The notes: generated by a model from the letters alone, not told the origin. A stretch of DNA of 37,726 nt from Methylococcaceae bacterium (GCA_947504985.1 CANNKH010000004.1:1-37726), one strand, 5' to 3'; numbered from the stretch's first letter, positions 20,745 to 30,845 are shown. Translations and numbers: made by a program.

Positions 20745-21002
20745 ATGGTCGTCAAAAGTATTGCTATTGCAGTTTTTATCTTCATTATTATTAGCTTAGG
20801 TCTCGCACTGTTCAATTTAGTTAAAAGTAAAGACCAAAAACAATCTGAAAAGATAGTCAAGGCGCTAACTTTTCGCATTACCCTATCAATCATTCTGTTT
20901 ATTTTTATTTTTATTGCATTGAGTACAGGATTACTTCGTCCACAAGGGATAGGCGCGCATTTAAAAGTACAAAAACCAGCAATATCAGAACACATCAAAT
21001 AA
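20745..21002 (+). CDS. DUF2909 family twin-transmembrane protein
   Basis: MVVKSIAIAVFIFIIISLGLALFNLVKSKDQKQSEKIVKALTFRITLSIILFIFIFIALSTGLL; opposite strand to the surrounding cox genes. Confidence 0.75.
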   Translation: MVVKSIAIAVFIFIIISLGLALFNLVKSKDQKQSEKIVKALTFRITLSIILFIFIFIALSTGLLRPQGIGAHLKVQKPAISEHIK

Positions 21003-21034
21003 TCATCTTGGCTTTTCTACAAATCTACAAACAA

Positions 21035-21067
21035 AAAAAAAGCGCTGCCAAAGACAACGCTTTTTTT
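21035..21067. terminator. Terminator between convergent DUF2909 gene and ctaE
   Basis: aaaaaaagcgctgcc aaa gacaacgcttttttt; pairs fully with G-U wobbles in the minus-strand transcript. Confidence 0.8.
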
Positions 21068-21083
21068 GACATTTTTGTATACT

Positions 21084-21968
21084 TTACATGATATAAACAA
21101 AAATAAACAAGCCTAACCAAACTACGTCAACAAAATGCCAGTACCATGCCGCTGCTTCAAAGGCGAAATGATTTTCCGGTTTGAAATGACCTTTCGTGCT
21201 GCGAAAAAGAACAACACTAAGAATAATTGCACCGACACAAACATGAAAACCATGAAACCCCGTTAACATGAAAAAAGTCGAACCGTAGATGCCTGAACCT
21301 AAAGTCAACCCCATTTCGGTATAAGCTTCATGATATTCAATTGCCTGAAACGCTACGAATAAAAAGCCCAAGGCAACAGTTGCAATTAATCCTTTAATAA
21401 GTTGATCACGATTTTTTGCTAACAAACCGTGGTGCGCCCAAGTACAGGTCACACCACTTGTTAATAGAATTAGAGTATTTAAAAAAGGTAATCCCCATGC
21501 GCTCATCGACTCAAACTCACCGTTGCTGGTAGGTTTTCCGTCAACCAACTTACCTGGCCCATTGGTTGGCCAAGTTGCGTCAAAATTAGGCCATAATAGT
21601 TCTTTAGTTGCGGCACCTACACCTTCACCGCCCAGCCAAGGCACTGATAAATTACGTGTATACCAAAGTGTGCCGAAAAAAACGGCAAAAAACATTACTT
21701 CTGAAAAAATAAACCACATCATACCCATACGGAAAGAAATACCAACCTGTGAGTTATACATGCCAGTTTCACTTTCTGTCGCCTGCAAGGTAAACCAGCC
21801 ACCAAGCATAACGATGAAGATGGCAAAGCCTATCACCATCATGCTTGGCCCCACTGATGAACCATTTAAATAGTTTGCAAACCCTGCCAGTAATGTCACT
21901 AGGCCGAGTGTAGCCATAACTGGCCATGTCGCTTTATTCGGTATGTAATAAGTATCACTTGAAGACAT
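21084..21968 (-). CDS. ctaE: Cytochrome c oxidase subunit III
   Basis: MMWFIFSEVMFFAVFFGTLWY, FEAAAWYWHFVDVVWLGLFIFVYIM. Confidence 0.95.
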   Translation of the reverse strand: MSSSDTYYIPNKATWPVMATLGLVTLLAGFANYLNGSSVGPSMMVIGFAIFIVMLGGWFTLQATESETGMYNSQVGISFRMGMMWFIFSEVMFFAVFFGTLWYTRNLSVPWLGGEGVGAATKELLWPNFDATWPTNGPGKLVDGKPTSNGEFESMSAWGLPFLNTLILLTSGVTCTWAHHGLLAKNRDQLIKGLIATVALGFLFVAFQAIEYHEAYTEMGLTLGSGIYGSTFFMLTGFHGFHVCVGAIILSVVLFRSTKGHFKPENHFAFEAAAWYWHFVDVVWLGLFIFVYIM

Positions 21969-21991
21969 AATTTTCTCCTATCCTTTCACTC

Positions 21992-22537
21992 TTATTTAGT
22001 ATTATCGGGTTTTGTATTATCAAAAAACGTATAGGCAAGCGTAATTGTTTTATATTGTTTTGGTAAATCAGGGTTTACTACAAAGCGCACTGGCATGGTT
22101 CTACCTTCTCGAGCATTAAACGTTTGTTCCGTAAAGCAAAAACACTCAGTCTTTTTAAAGTATTCAGCAGCTAAACCAGGAGAAATACTTGGAATCGCCT
22201 GAGCTTTCATGACTTTATTGGTCTTGTTTTCGGCATAAAAATTCACGGTATAGTATTCACCCGGATGAACTTTCAATTTTTTCGTTTCTGCGCGGAATAA
22301 CATCGGAGCCGCTTCATTCAGTGAAGTTATGAATTCAACGGTAATTTCCCTATTTTTATCGATAGGATAAATTATTTCCTTAACAGCCTGCGATTCAACT
22401 TTGCCATTAAGCCCAGTTATATCACACAGCACATCATAAATTGGAACCAGAGCATAGCCAAAACCAAACATTGCCACCGCAATAAGAAGTAACTTACGAA
22501 CTAGCCTAGTGTTCTTTTTCTTAATCTCTTCGTTCAT
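21992..22537 (-). CDS. ctaG: Cytochrome c oxidase assembly protein CtaG/Cox11
   Basis: [40 protein letters not shown]. Confidence 0.95.
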   Translation of the reverse strand: MNEEIKKKNTRLVRKLLLIAVAMFGFGYALVPIYDVLCDITGLNGKVESQAVKEIIYPIDKNREITVEFITSLNEAAPMLFRAETKKLKVHPGEYYTVNFYAENKTNKVMKAQAIPSISPGLAAEYFKKTECFCFTEQTFNAREGRTMPVRFVVNPDLPKQYKTITLAYTFFDNTKPDNTK

Positions 22538-22632
22538 TGAGAAATCGCTTTAACCACTGCAAATACATAAACGCCAATAGCAATAGCTGCCAAAAACAAT
22601 GCTGTCAAAATATTTTTTGTTTTTATATTCAT
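22534..22632 (-). CDS. 32-aa single-TM peptide of the cox operon
   Basis: [32 protein letters not shown]; its TGA overlaps the ctaG ATG (ATGA); missed by the ORF track because of its length. Confidence 0.75.
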   Translation of the reverse strand: MNIKTKNILTALFLAAIAIGVYVFAVVKAISQ

Positions 22633-22697
22633 GATTTAACCTGATACGTTATCCAATGAGGATAACGTATCCAATAACTTAAGTATCCTTCAGCCGT

Positions 22698-24317
22698 TTA
22701 AATATGCTCGGTAGGTATCACTTCAGGAGGGGTAGTAAAAGTATGGTAAGGCGGCGGAGATGGTAGTGTCCACTCCAAGCCATGCTTATGCGCATCTTCC
22801 CAAACTTCATCGGTTACTTTTTCACCAGTTCCGCCTCTAATAGTATCAATCACAATATACAAGAACAGTAACTGACTGGCACCAAAAATGAATCCACCAA
22901 TACTTGAAATCATATTCCAATCAGCAAACTGGACTGCATAATCGGGAATTCTGCGAGGCATACCTGCCAACCCTAAAAAATGCTGTGGGAAAAACAAAAT
23001 ATTTACTGAAACCACAGATAGCCAGAAATGTAATTGACCTATTTTTTCGTTATACATATTTCCAGTCCATTTAGGTAACCAGTAATAACCAGCTGCCATT
23101 AAAATAAATACGGATGCCGGAACAAGCGTGTAGTGAAAATGGGCAACGATGAAATAGGTATCATGATATTGAAAGTCTGTAGGTGCAACCGCCATCATCA
23201 AGCCTGTAAAACCACCTATCGTAAACAAAACTACAAATGCGATTGAAAACAGCATCGGTGCTTCAAAGGTCATAGCACCTTTCCACATGGTCGCTGTCCA
23301 GTTAAATACTTTAACTCCAGTTGGAATAGCAATTAACATAGTGGCGTACATGAAATATAACTCACCTGCCATCGGCATCCCTACAGTAAACATATGGTGA
23401 GCCCAAACAATAAAGGACAAAAATGCAATCGAAGCCGTGGCATAAACCATTGAACTGTAACCGAATAGAGGCTTACGAGCAAACACAGGAATAATGGTAG
23501 ATGCAACACCAAAAGTAGGTAAAATCATGATGTAAACTTCAGGATGTCCAAAAAACCAGAAAATATGCTGGTACAGAACGGGGTCCCCCCCCCCTGCAGC
23601 ATCAAAAAAGCTGGTTCCAAAAAAACGATCCGTCAACAACATCGTCACCGCGCCAGCAAATACCGGCATAACGGCAATCAAAAGGAACGCGGTAATCAAC
23701 CAAGTCCAAACAAACAGCGGCATTTTCATTAATGTCATGCCAGGAGCCCGCATGTTAAAGATAGTGGCAATGATATTGATTGCCCCCATAATTGATGAAA
23801 TACCCAACAAATGCACTGAAAAAACAGCAAAAGGCAGGGCTTTACCCGTTTGCAATACTAGTGGCGGATATAATGTCCAACCACCTGCAGGTGCACCGCC
23901 CTCCATGAACAAAGTGCTAGCCAATAACAAAACACCGGCAACTAACACCCAGAAACTCATGTTATTCATTCGCGGTAACGCCATATCTGGCGCACCAATC
24001 ATCATGGGAATCATCCAGTTAGCTAACCCAACAAAAGCGGGCATAACTGCACCAAAAACCATAACCAATGCGTGCATCGTAGTCATTGAGTTGAAAAATT
24101 TCGGTTCAACAAACTGCATACCAGGCTCAAACAACTCGGCACGAATAATCATTGCCATGATGCCGCCAACAAAAAACATCGCCAACGCAAAAAATAGGTA
24201 TAGCGTGCCGATATCTTTGTGGTTAGTGGTAATGATCCATCTTAATAATCCCTTTTCAGGACCGTGAGCATGATCATCGTGGTGATGATCATCATGTTCA
24301 TCTACAACAGCAGACAT
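22698..24317 (-). CDS. ctaD: Cytochrome c oxidase subunit I
   Basis: [15 protein letters not shown]-type motif ([19 protein letters not shown]), [24 protein letters not shown]. Confidence 0.97.
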   Translation of the reverse strand: MSAVVDEHDDHHHDDHAHGPEKGLLRWIITTNHKDIGTLYLFFALAMFFVGGIMAMIIRAELFEPGMQFVEPKFFNSMTTMHALVMVFGAVMPAFVGLANWMIPMMIGAPDMALPRMNNMSFWVLVAGVLLLASTLFMEGGAPAGGWTLYPPLVLQTGKALPFAVFSVHLLGISSIMGAINIIATIFNMRAPGMTLMKMPLFVWTWLITAFLLIAVMPVFAGAVTMLLTDRFFGTSFFDAAGGGDPVLYQHIFWFFGHPEVYIMILPTFGVASTIIPVFARKPLFGYSSMVYATASIAFLSFIVWAHHMFTVGMPMAGELYFMYATMLIAIPTGVKVFNWTATMWKGAMTFEAPMLFSIAFVVLFTIGGFTGLMMAVAPTDFQYHDTYFIVAHFHYTLVPASVFILMAAGYYWLPKWTGNMYNEKIGQLHFWLSVVSVNILFFPQHFLGLAGMPRRIPDYAVQFADWNMISSIGGFIFGASQLLFLYIVIDTIRGGTGEKVTDEVWEDAHKHGLEWTLPSPPPYHTFTTPPEVIPTEHI

Positions 24318-24372
24318 AGTTTATACCTCAAAAATAGTAAAAAAAGATTGAACTGGTAAGAACATTGATCTC

Positions 24373-25887
24373 TTATTCATCATCGTCCTGTTCAGCTGGC
24401 AATGCCAATTGCAACTTTTGAATCACCGAAGGCTGCACCGCATCATTTACTGAATTACCTAAGCTATTACGGGTATAAGTGACTACCGCCGCAAAATCAG
24501 TTGCCTTTAATGCATGACCAAAACTTGGCATCATACCCTTACCGTTTAACATTAAATCAACTTGGGCATTAATATCACCCTTCACCACCACGCTACCCGT
24601 TAAAGCAGGAAACATAGGTGACATCCCCTGCCCTTCTGCCTGATGGCAAGAAGCGCAATTACTGGCATAAACGGATTTACCCAAGTTAACCAGCTCATCT
24701 TTTGACATGTCTGCGATAGGTTCAGGTTTTTCCGGCGCAACCTTAGCAGCTGGCGCTGATGATGTTTTTGGCAGCAAGTCCTGTACGGCTTTAGGCTGTA
24801 TTTCATCGCCCACCGAATTACCTAACGCATTTCTAGTATAAGTAATCACTTGGGACAACTCATCAGCTTTCAGCATCTTACCAAACGCTGGCATCCCGCC
24901 TTTACCATTTAGAACCAGATTGACCTGCGTATTAATGTCACCTTTAATTACCGCGCTACCTGTTATTGCAGGGAAAGCACCAGGCACACCTTTACCATCT
25001 GGCAAGTGACAGGTTGAGCAATTTTTGGCATAAACCGTGGCACCTTTAGTAACCAAGTCATCATGACTTTGATCGCTTAAATCCGCTCCTTTTTTCGATT
25101 CTTCCTGAGCTTTTTTTACCCACACATCATAATCAGGCTGATCCATAGCGATAACAACGATAGGCATAAAGCCATGATCTTTACCGCACAATTCGGTACA
25201 TTGACCACGGTAAGTACCTGCTTTATCAACCGAAGTCCATGCTTCGTTAATAAATCCAGGGATGGCATCTTTTTTCCAGCCCAAATCAGGTATCCACCAT
25301 GAATGGATAACATCCGCAGCAGTGAAAAGAAAACGGATTTTTTTCTTAGTTGGAATAACCAGTGGTTTATCAACATTCAACAGATAGTTAGGAACCGAAC
25401 GAGGATCTATACCAGAACCTACCTGACGTGCTTTATTGCTAGCTTCATCAAGGCTGCTGAAAAAGTGAATTCCATTATCCAGATATTCATATTCCCACTT
25501 CCATTGCCAACCCGTAACCTTGATAGACATTTCAGAATCTTGCACATCATCGAGTTCCAGCAAAGTTTTTGTTGCTGGAATCGCCATACCAATCAAAATC
25601 AAGGTAGGAATGATGGTCCAAATGATTTCCACAGTGGTATTTTCATGAAATTGCGCGGCCTGATGTCCCTTTGATTTACGGTGATGGTAAATCGAATAAA
25701 ACATCGTACCAAACACGCCAACACCTATGAATACACATATCCATAGAATTAGCATATGAAGGTCATAAATGTCATTACTGACTTTTGTAACCCCTTTCAT
25801 TAAATTGAGCGTATAGTCCGCCTGCGCTGTCCTTAAGGCTAAAGCCATCAGTATCAGACCTGCGGATAGTTGCTTTGTTTTGTTCAC
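24373..25887 (-). CDS. ctaC: Cytochrome c oxidase subunit II with two C-terminal cytochrome c domains
   Basis: CuA motif YRGQCTELCGKDHGFMPI plus two CxxCH sites (CSTCH aa 290-294, CASCH aa 411-415). Confidence 0.95.
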   Translation of the reverse strand: MNKTKQLSAGLILMALALRTAQADYTLNLMKGVTKVSNDIYDLHMLILWICVFIGVGVFGTMFYSIYHHRKSKGHQAAQFHENTTVEIIWTIIPTLILIGMAIPATKTLLELDDVQDSEMSIKVTGWQWKWEYEYLDNGIHFFSSLDEASNKARQVGSGIDPRSVPNYLLNVDKPLVIPTKKKIRFLFTAADVIHSWWIPDLGWKKDAIPGFINEAWTSVDKAGTYRGQCTELCGKDHGFMPIVVIAMDQPDYDVWVKKAQEESKKGADLSDQSHDDLVTKGATVYAKNCSTCHLPDGKGVPGAFPAITGSAVIKGDINTQVNLVLNGKGGMPAFGKMLKADELSQVITYTRNALGNSVGDEIQPKAVQDLLPKTSSAPAAKVAPEKPEPIADMSKDELVNLGKSVYASNCASCHQAEGQGMSPMFPALTGSVVVKGDINAQVDLMLNGKGMMPSFGHALKATDFAAVVTYTRNSLGNSVNDAVQPSVIQKLQLALPAEQDDDE

Positions 25888-26264
25888 GAGCAGCCCCTTC
25901 GATAGTTGTTATAAACTCTTGTTATGCGTTATATCGTTTCGTAATATCAAGACATGCTAAAGTGCGTTTTTAACTTTACGTCATAATTATCACAAATAAA
26001 CTGCGCGATTTTAACCCATGAAGGTGATCTATACCAGTTGTCCTTACCATGATTTTATCGGGGAAAAAGCCTGCAATCAAAAAATGGCGCTGACTAGCTG
26101 TCATATCAGCCGCTCAAGGTAACTATTCAGCCTCTGCCGCTTTAATTTTAGGGAGTATGGAGGGAATTACTGGAACTCAGAAGCCAAAGGATGGCAATTT
26201 GCATTTATATCCCTGTTGCTGAAATGACGGGTATCATTAGCACTGTCGTTCCTAAAAGGCCATT

Positions 26265-28382
26265 CTAAAACCTGACCGATGCCGTCACGCGAACCATACG
26301 CGGTTCTACCGGATGCTTGATGATGCCGTCTGTGCTGCCATCATCGTTAGGCCCTGCCGCTTCGTTGTTTAAACGGTAGCCATAAAAATAGGCGATGTCG
26401 TTGGCGGTTGACCCCAGCAAATTGAAGAGATCGACTTCTAGCTTGTAGGCTTTCTTTTGATAACCCAGCCCCAAATTGACTATGCTGGTGTCGCCGCCCC
26501 AAGCGCTGGCAGTTTCATTGAGTGGGACATCGCCGAAATGGCGTAGCCTCAAGCTACCGAATAAGCCTGACGGCAAATCCACGGTTGCGCCTACGCTGAT
26601 AACCCTGCCTACCGAATTGGGGATATGATTTTCAGATGCCGGCACGCCGATAAAATGTGCGGCGGTAAACGCAAAATCGGCGTCCAGCGTTAGCCAATCG
26701 TTGGGCTGGTAATAATTCGTCCATTCCACACCGTAACGCTCTGACTTACCCGAAGGCTCGGTCGTGCCGCCGTCACCGACGAAGACCAGTTCCGAATTGC
26801 TTTCCAGCCACCAGGCCGCCAGCGTCGTGTTCAGGCCACGGACAGACTGGCTACGCAGCCCCACCTCGCCGCCGCGCGACCAGACCAGCGGCGTCACGGA
26901 ACTGGCAATATCACCAGTCACCGGATCAATCTTAATGGTCGTGCCGCGTGCATCATTGGAATGGTAGCCATAGCCCATGTTGATGAAAAAATCGGTGTCA
27001 TACCAGGGGCCTGCAATTAAACTTAGCTTGGGGCTCAGCAATGCCGCGCCTTTATTGCCGGAGTTTGCGGCGATAGTCCGGCTGTCGACATTGAAATCAA
27101 AGAAATCGCTACGCAAACCAGTGATAGATCGGAATTTTTTCAGCCAATGGGTTTCATTTTTGATATACAAGCCAACGCTGGTTTCGCCGATGTCGTCCTC
27201 ACGCACGGTAGTCAGCAGTTGCCGCGCCTGGGTGCGGTTCAAGCCCAAACCCATAATATCGTCATGGCGGACCTGTATGCCAACGCTATTGTCCACTTCA
27301 AAACCGAACCAGTGGTCATAGCGCGTATGTTCAGCATTGCCGCCCAGTTGCACACGATGTTCCCGTTGCTGGATCTGATCGCCGTTTTGCTGGTCGATAT
27401 AGCCGGTAAAGTTCGAATACAGATCCAGATCCGAATACAGCGCATAGACATTAATATCGTTTTTCCAGGAATTGCTACGGTTCCAGAAATTGCCGGACAG
27501 GCTGTAACGGCTGCTATTACCGCCGTCGCTGGCATCGCCGGTACCGTAAAGCCCGATGACTCCGGCTGCTATGGCCCGCTCGGGAATCTGGTTGGTCGCC
27601 GTCCAGTTGGAATGATAGGCCTTGCCGTTGACAGCCATGCCCCAGTCATCCTTGTCTATCGTATAACGCAGCATCCCATTGTATTTATTGAGGTCTTCGG
27701 GTTGCTGCCAGACGCCGTCGTAAAAATTAACCTCGGTGCCATACAATAAATCGCCGTCACCGAGCTTGTGCGAGTTCGCCAGTACAGTGCGGTAATAGCC
27801 GAATTCGCCACCGGTAAATTTCAGCATGCCATCCGTCAACTTGTGCATCGTGTGCATTTTGGCGTAACCCGCCGCTGAAAAATCGCCGATTTCAGCGTAA
27901 TACGGGCCTTTGCCGTATTCCACTTTATCGACCAGCTCGGGAATAATACTGTTCAGATCCAGATAACCCTGGCCATGGGCATGGCTAGGCATGTTCATCG
28001 GTATGCCGTCTACCGAGACCGAAAAATCCGTACCGTGGTCGAGATTGAAACCACGCAGAAAATACTGGTTGGCCTTACCTGTGCCGCTGTGCTGGGTTGC
28101 CAGAGCGCCCGGCACAACTTCGACGAGTTCGCCGACGCGGGCCAGCGGACGGTATTTGAATTCGGGTTGCCCGACTATACCTTGGGATGCCGACGACGCA
28201 ATGCCGATAAGATCGGTGGCGCGGCCTTCGATTTCAATGGCCTCCAGCATTACGGGTTCTTTCCCGGTTGCTTCCGACTGGGGATGGGCATTCAGCATCG
28301 CACAGTGCAAACTGAGATAGACACCGACCCCAGCGCCTATGACACAATGCTTAATCTCTGAATCACGGTTAAATTTTTTCAT
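26265..28382 (-). CDS. TonB-dependent outer membrane receptor
   Basis: Plug region (VVPGALATQHSGTGKANQYFLRGFNLDHGTDFSVSVDGIPMN), beta-barrel repeats, C-terminal ...VRVTASVRF. Confidence 0.93.
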   Translation of the reverse strand: MKKFNRDSEIKHCVIGAGVGVYLSLHCAMLNAHPQSEATGKEPVMLEAIEIEGRATDLIGIASSASQGIVGQPEFKYRPLARVGELVEVVPGALATQHSGTGKANQYFLRGFNLDHGTDFSVSVDGIPMNMPSHAHGQGYLDLNSIIPELVDKVEYGKGPYYAEIGDFSAAGYAKMHTMHKLTDGMLKFTGGEFGYYRTVLANSHKLGDGDLLYGTEVNFYDGVWQQPEDLNKYNGMLRYTIDKDDWGMAVNGKAYHSNWTATNQIPERAIAAGVIGLYGTGDASDGGNSSRYSLSGNFWNRSNSWKNDINVYALYSDLDLYSNFTGYIDQQNGDQIQQREHRVQLGGNAEHTRYDHWFGFEVDNSVGIQVRHDDIMGLGLNRTQARQLLTTVREDDIGETSVGLYIKNETHWLKKFRSITGLRSDFFDFNVDSRTIAANSGNKGAALLSPKLSLIAGPWYDTDFFINMGYGYHSNDARGTTIKIDPVTGDIASSVTPLVWSRGGEVGLRSQSVRGLNTTLAAWWLESNSELVFVGDGGTTEPSGKSERYGVEWTNYYQPNDWLTLDADFAFTAAHFIGVPASENHIPNSVGRVISVGATVDLPSGLFGSLRLRHFGDVPLNETASAWGGDTSIVNLGLGYQKKAYKLEVDLFNLLGSTANDIAYFYGYRLNNEAAGPNDDGSTDGIIKHPVEPRMVRVTASVRF

Positions 28383-28423
28383 TAGCCTTACCTTTGCTTG
28401 TTGAGTCGCATAATCCGTGGTGG

Positions 28424-29563
28424 TTAGAAGACGCTAATCAACGCCGTCCAGCCCATATCCAGGCTGCGGTCAAGCAACCAGAACAACGCTATCGCGGCAA
28501 TCAGCAAAGAGCCGAAGCTTAATGTCAGTCTCTGATAATAGCAAGAGTGGCGCGATAAAAACGCCAACGGCAAAAACGCACTGACGATAGCGAACTGCCC
28601 TGCTTCCACGCCCAGATTAAAACCAACCAGGGCAACGGCTAGGGAATCGTCCGGCAAACCCAAGTCATTCAACACGCTAGCAAATCCCAGGCCGTGTATC
28701 AAGCCAAAGCCAAAAGCGACCAACCAGATACGTTTTGATACGAGCGGATAAATATTGTTCAACGCAGCCAGCAGCACCGACGCGGCTATAGCCGATTCGA
28801 CCCAGCGCGACGGCAGATGAATAAGGCCTAGTACCGCTAGGCTTAGCGTGATCGAATGGGCGACAGTAAACGCCGTGACGACTTTTAACACCTCGAAAAA
28901 AGCGTTGCGGAAGTACATGACAGGTTGCCAGTGTTTGCCGTCCCGCGACAAGACAGAAGGTAACAACAGACTGATTAAAAATAAAATGTGATCGTAACCC
29001 GTCCAGATATGCCAAACGCCTTCTTTCGCGAATTCTGAAAACTCACGCCATGACGAGCGCGTCGCCAATTCAATAGTGCGTTCCGGCTGTTCTGGGCTAA
29101 AAACTGCCGTTTGCGCATGACCTGCTTGTTGCAAGCGCAGCAACCCCCGGTGCGAGGGGTCGAGATCAAAAAACAGCCGGTAACGGATAGCCAGCGCACG
29201 CGGCATTGCCCCGCACAAAACAGCAAAGCGCAACACGGCATAAGCACCGTCGCTGTGTTTGTCAACCAAATGCAAGGTAGTGCGGTTAATGCAAGGAACA
29301 GCATCGGCCTTGATTTCCAAACGCGCCAAGCTATAGGCCGCCACGGCATCGTGATGGCGTTGCAATTCACCCCAGGTAATTTGTCCGTCCGCATTATCAT
29401 CCAGACCGATCGCATAATCCAGATCACGCAAGGCAATATCCCATTGTCCATGAATGGCCTGTTGCTGAATCTCGATAGACAAATAGCTGTCGCTGGGTTT
29501 ATGGGCATGAGCTGGCGTTACGCCCAACAACATCAACAAAACGATCAATAAATAGCGCATCAA
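28424..29563 (-). CDS. HupE/UreJ-like multi-TM membrane protein with periplasmic N-terminal domain
   Basis: IWTGYDHILFLISLLLPSVL, VVTAFTVAHSITLSLAVLGL, FGFGLIHGLGFASVL; EF-hand loop DDNADGQITWGE in N-terminal domain. Confidence 0.85.
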   Translation of the reverse strand: MMRYLLIVLLMLLGVTPAHAHKPSDSYLSIEIQQQAIHGQWDIALRDLDYAIGLDDNADGQITWGELQRHHDAVAAYSLARLEIKADAVPCINRTTLHLVDKHSDGAYAVLRFAVLCGAMPRALAIRYRLFFDLDPSHRGLLRLQQAGHAQTAVFSPEQPERTIELATRSSWREFSEFAKEGVWHIWTGYDHILFLISLLLPSVLSRDGKHWQPVMYFRNAFFEVLKVVTAFTVAHSITLSLAVLGLIHLPSRWVESAIAASVLLAALNNIYPLVSKRIWLVAFGFGLIHGLGFASVLNDLGLPDDSLAVALVGFNLGVEAGQFAIVSAFLPLAFLSRHSCYYQRLTLSFGSLLIAAIALFWLLDRSLDMGWTALISVF

Positions 29564-30765
29564 CGTTGCTCCAGTTTTTCCATCAATTGCTGCAACACCT
29601 TATCTTCCATTTTTGAACGCGCCAACCAGGCTATCACTGGTTTTGCTGCGTTAAAATCATCAGCTGCCAGTGCCGCTTCCAGCACCAGTCGCGCATCCCA
29701 GGGTTCGCGCTGCACTTCCCAGTTGAGCAATGCCAAACGCAAGGCTTCTTTAGGCTGCTTGAGCAACGCCAAGTTAATCCGCGCTTCCTCGCGCTGATGG
29801 ATATTATCGCCACGCAAACGGTACGCCGCCATCCGCGCTTTAAGCTCTTCGATGTGTTGCGCCGAGTTTGCCGAACCCAGCATCTGTTCAGCCAATGCCA
29901 GGCGCAATAACAAGCCGTCGGCACGGGTATCGTCTTTTAACAGCGCAACCACTTGGTCGGGACGGTTTTGATCGAGTAAAAAATCAGTATAAGCACTGAG
30001 CAAATACACATCGCGTTGCTTAAACGCCAGCGCTTGTAAATAGTGTGTTTCTGCTGCCCCGCTATCGCCTAATCTGGCGGCGATTTCAGCCAGTGCCGTG
30101 AGCGCCCACAGTTGTTCCTGCACCTCGGTAGTGCCTGGCAGCGTATCTTTGAGCAACTGATAAGCCGGTTTTGCCTTACCGCTGAGGCTGGCGGCATTTG
30201 CGGCGCAAGTGGCAGCAATCAAGCGGCTACTTAGCCGCTTTAATACCATGCAACTATTTAAAGCCAGTCCGTAATCGCCCTTAACGCCCTGAATCACCGC
30301 CTGGGTCAACCAGGCTTGGGCATTTCTAGGCTCTTCGGCAAGCACCTCATGCACATCCGCCAACGCGCCGTCAAAATCATGCCGGTGCTGGCGTATCGTG
30401 GCGCGCAACATCAACACGGCAGATGGCGGTTGCGGCTGCTTCCACCAATATCTGACGGCGGCTTCGGCATAGCCGTAATAGCGGGGATCGGCATCAGCGC
30501 GGGCTTTTTCGATTAAGGTATTAGTTGTGCGTATCGCTAACGCCAGATTCTGGGGATCATTATTTAATGAAAGCCGTAACTTCCGTAATTCCTGATCTGA
30601 GCCGTTTGCAAGCGTTGGCAACCGTTCCAGCACTTCATTGGCTGACGAAGGCAAATAGGGCGCAGCCTGGCTGGCATTGCCAAATACCAAGAGGCCTAGC
30701 AGTCCAGCTACCGCTAGAAAATAGGGCCTGTTTTTGTTCAGGCAAGGATTAGAAAGCGTAGTCAC
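29560..30765 (-). CDS. Secreted TPR-repeat protein
   Basis: TPR-like repeats; signal-peptide-like N-terminus (NRPYFLAVAGLLGLLVFGNASQA). GTG start at 30765 preferred to the ATG at 30819, which lies inside a terminator hairpin. Confidence 0.72.
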   Translation of the reverse strand: MTTLSNPCLNKNRPYFLAVAGLLGLLVFGNASQAAPYLPSSANEVLERLPTLANGSDQELRKLRLSLNNDPQNLALAIRTTNTLIEKARADADPRYYGYAEAAVRYWWKQPQPPSAVLMLRATIRQHRHDFDGALADVHEVLAEEPRNAQAWLTQAVIQGVKGDYGLALNSCMVLKRLSSRLIAATCAANAASLSGKAKPAYQLLKDTLPGTTEVQEQLWALTALAEIAARLGDSGAAETHYLQALAFKQRDVYLLSAYTDFLLDQNRPDQVVALLKDDTRADGLLLRLALAEQMLGSANSAQHIEELKARMAAYRLRGDNIHQREEARINLALLKQPKEALRLALLNWEVQREPWDARLVLEAALAADDFNAAKPVIAWLARSKMEDKVLQQLMEKLEQR

Positions 30766-30795
30766 GGATAATAATAAGCGCAGGGGTTTAAAAAA

Positions 30796-30845
30796 GCCGT
30801 TATTCCGGCCTATCCGCACGAGCGGCAGATAGCCGGAATAACGGC
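30796..30845 (-). terminator. Intercistronic rho-independent terminator after the DUF4331 gene
   Basis: Perfect 14-bp inverted repeat gccgttattccggc ... gccggaataacggc with T tract following in the minus-strand transcript. Confidence 0.85.

Noticed and set aside
20684-20998. 104-aa minus-strand ORF antisense to DUF2909
   Set aside because: The plus-strand reading gives a coherent twin-TM protein with DUF2909-like features; the minus-strand ORF is a mirror ORF.
27147-27749. 200-aa and other long antisense ORFs within the TonB receptor and DUF4331 genes
   Set aside because: Typical shadow ORFs in higher-GC coding sequence; sense-strand genes are unambiguous.
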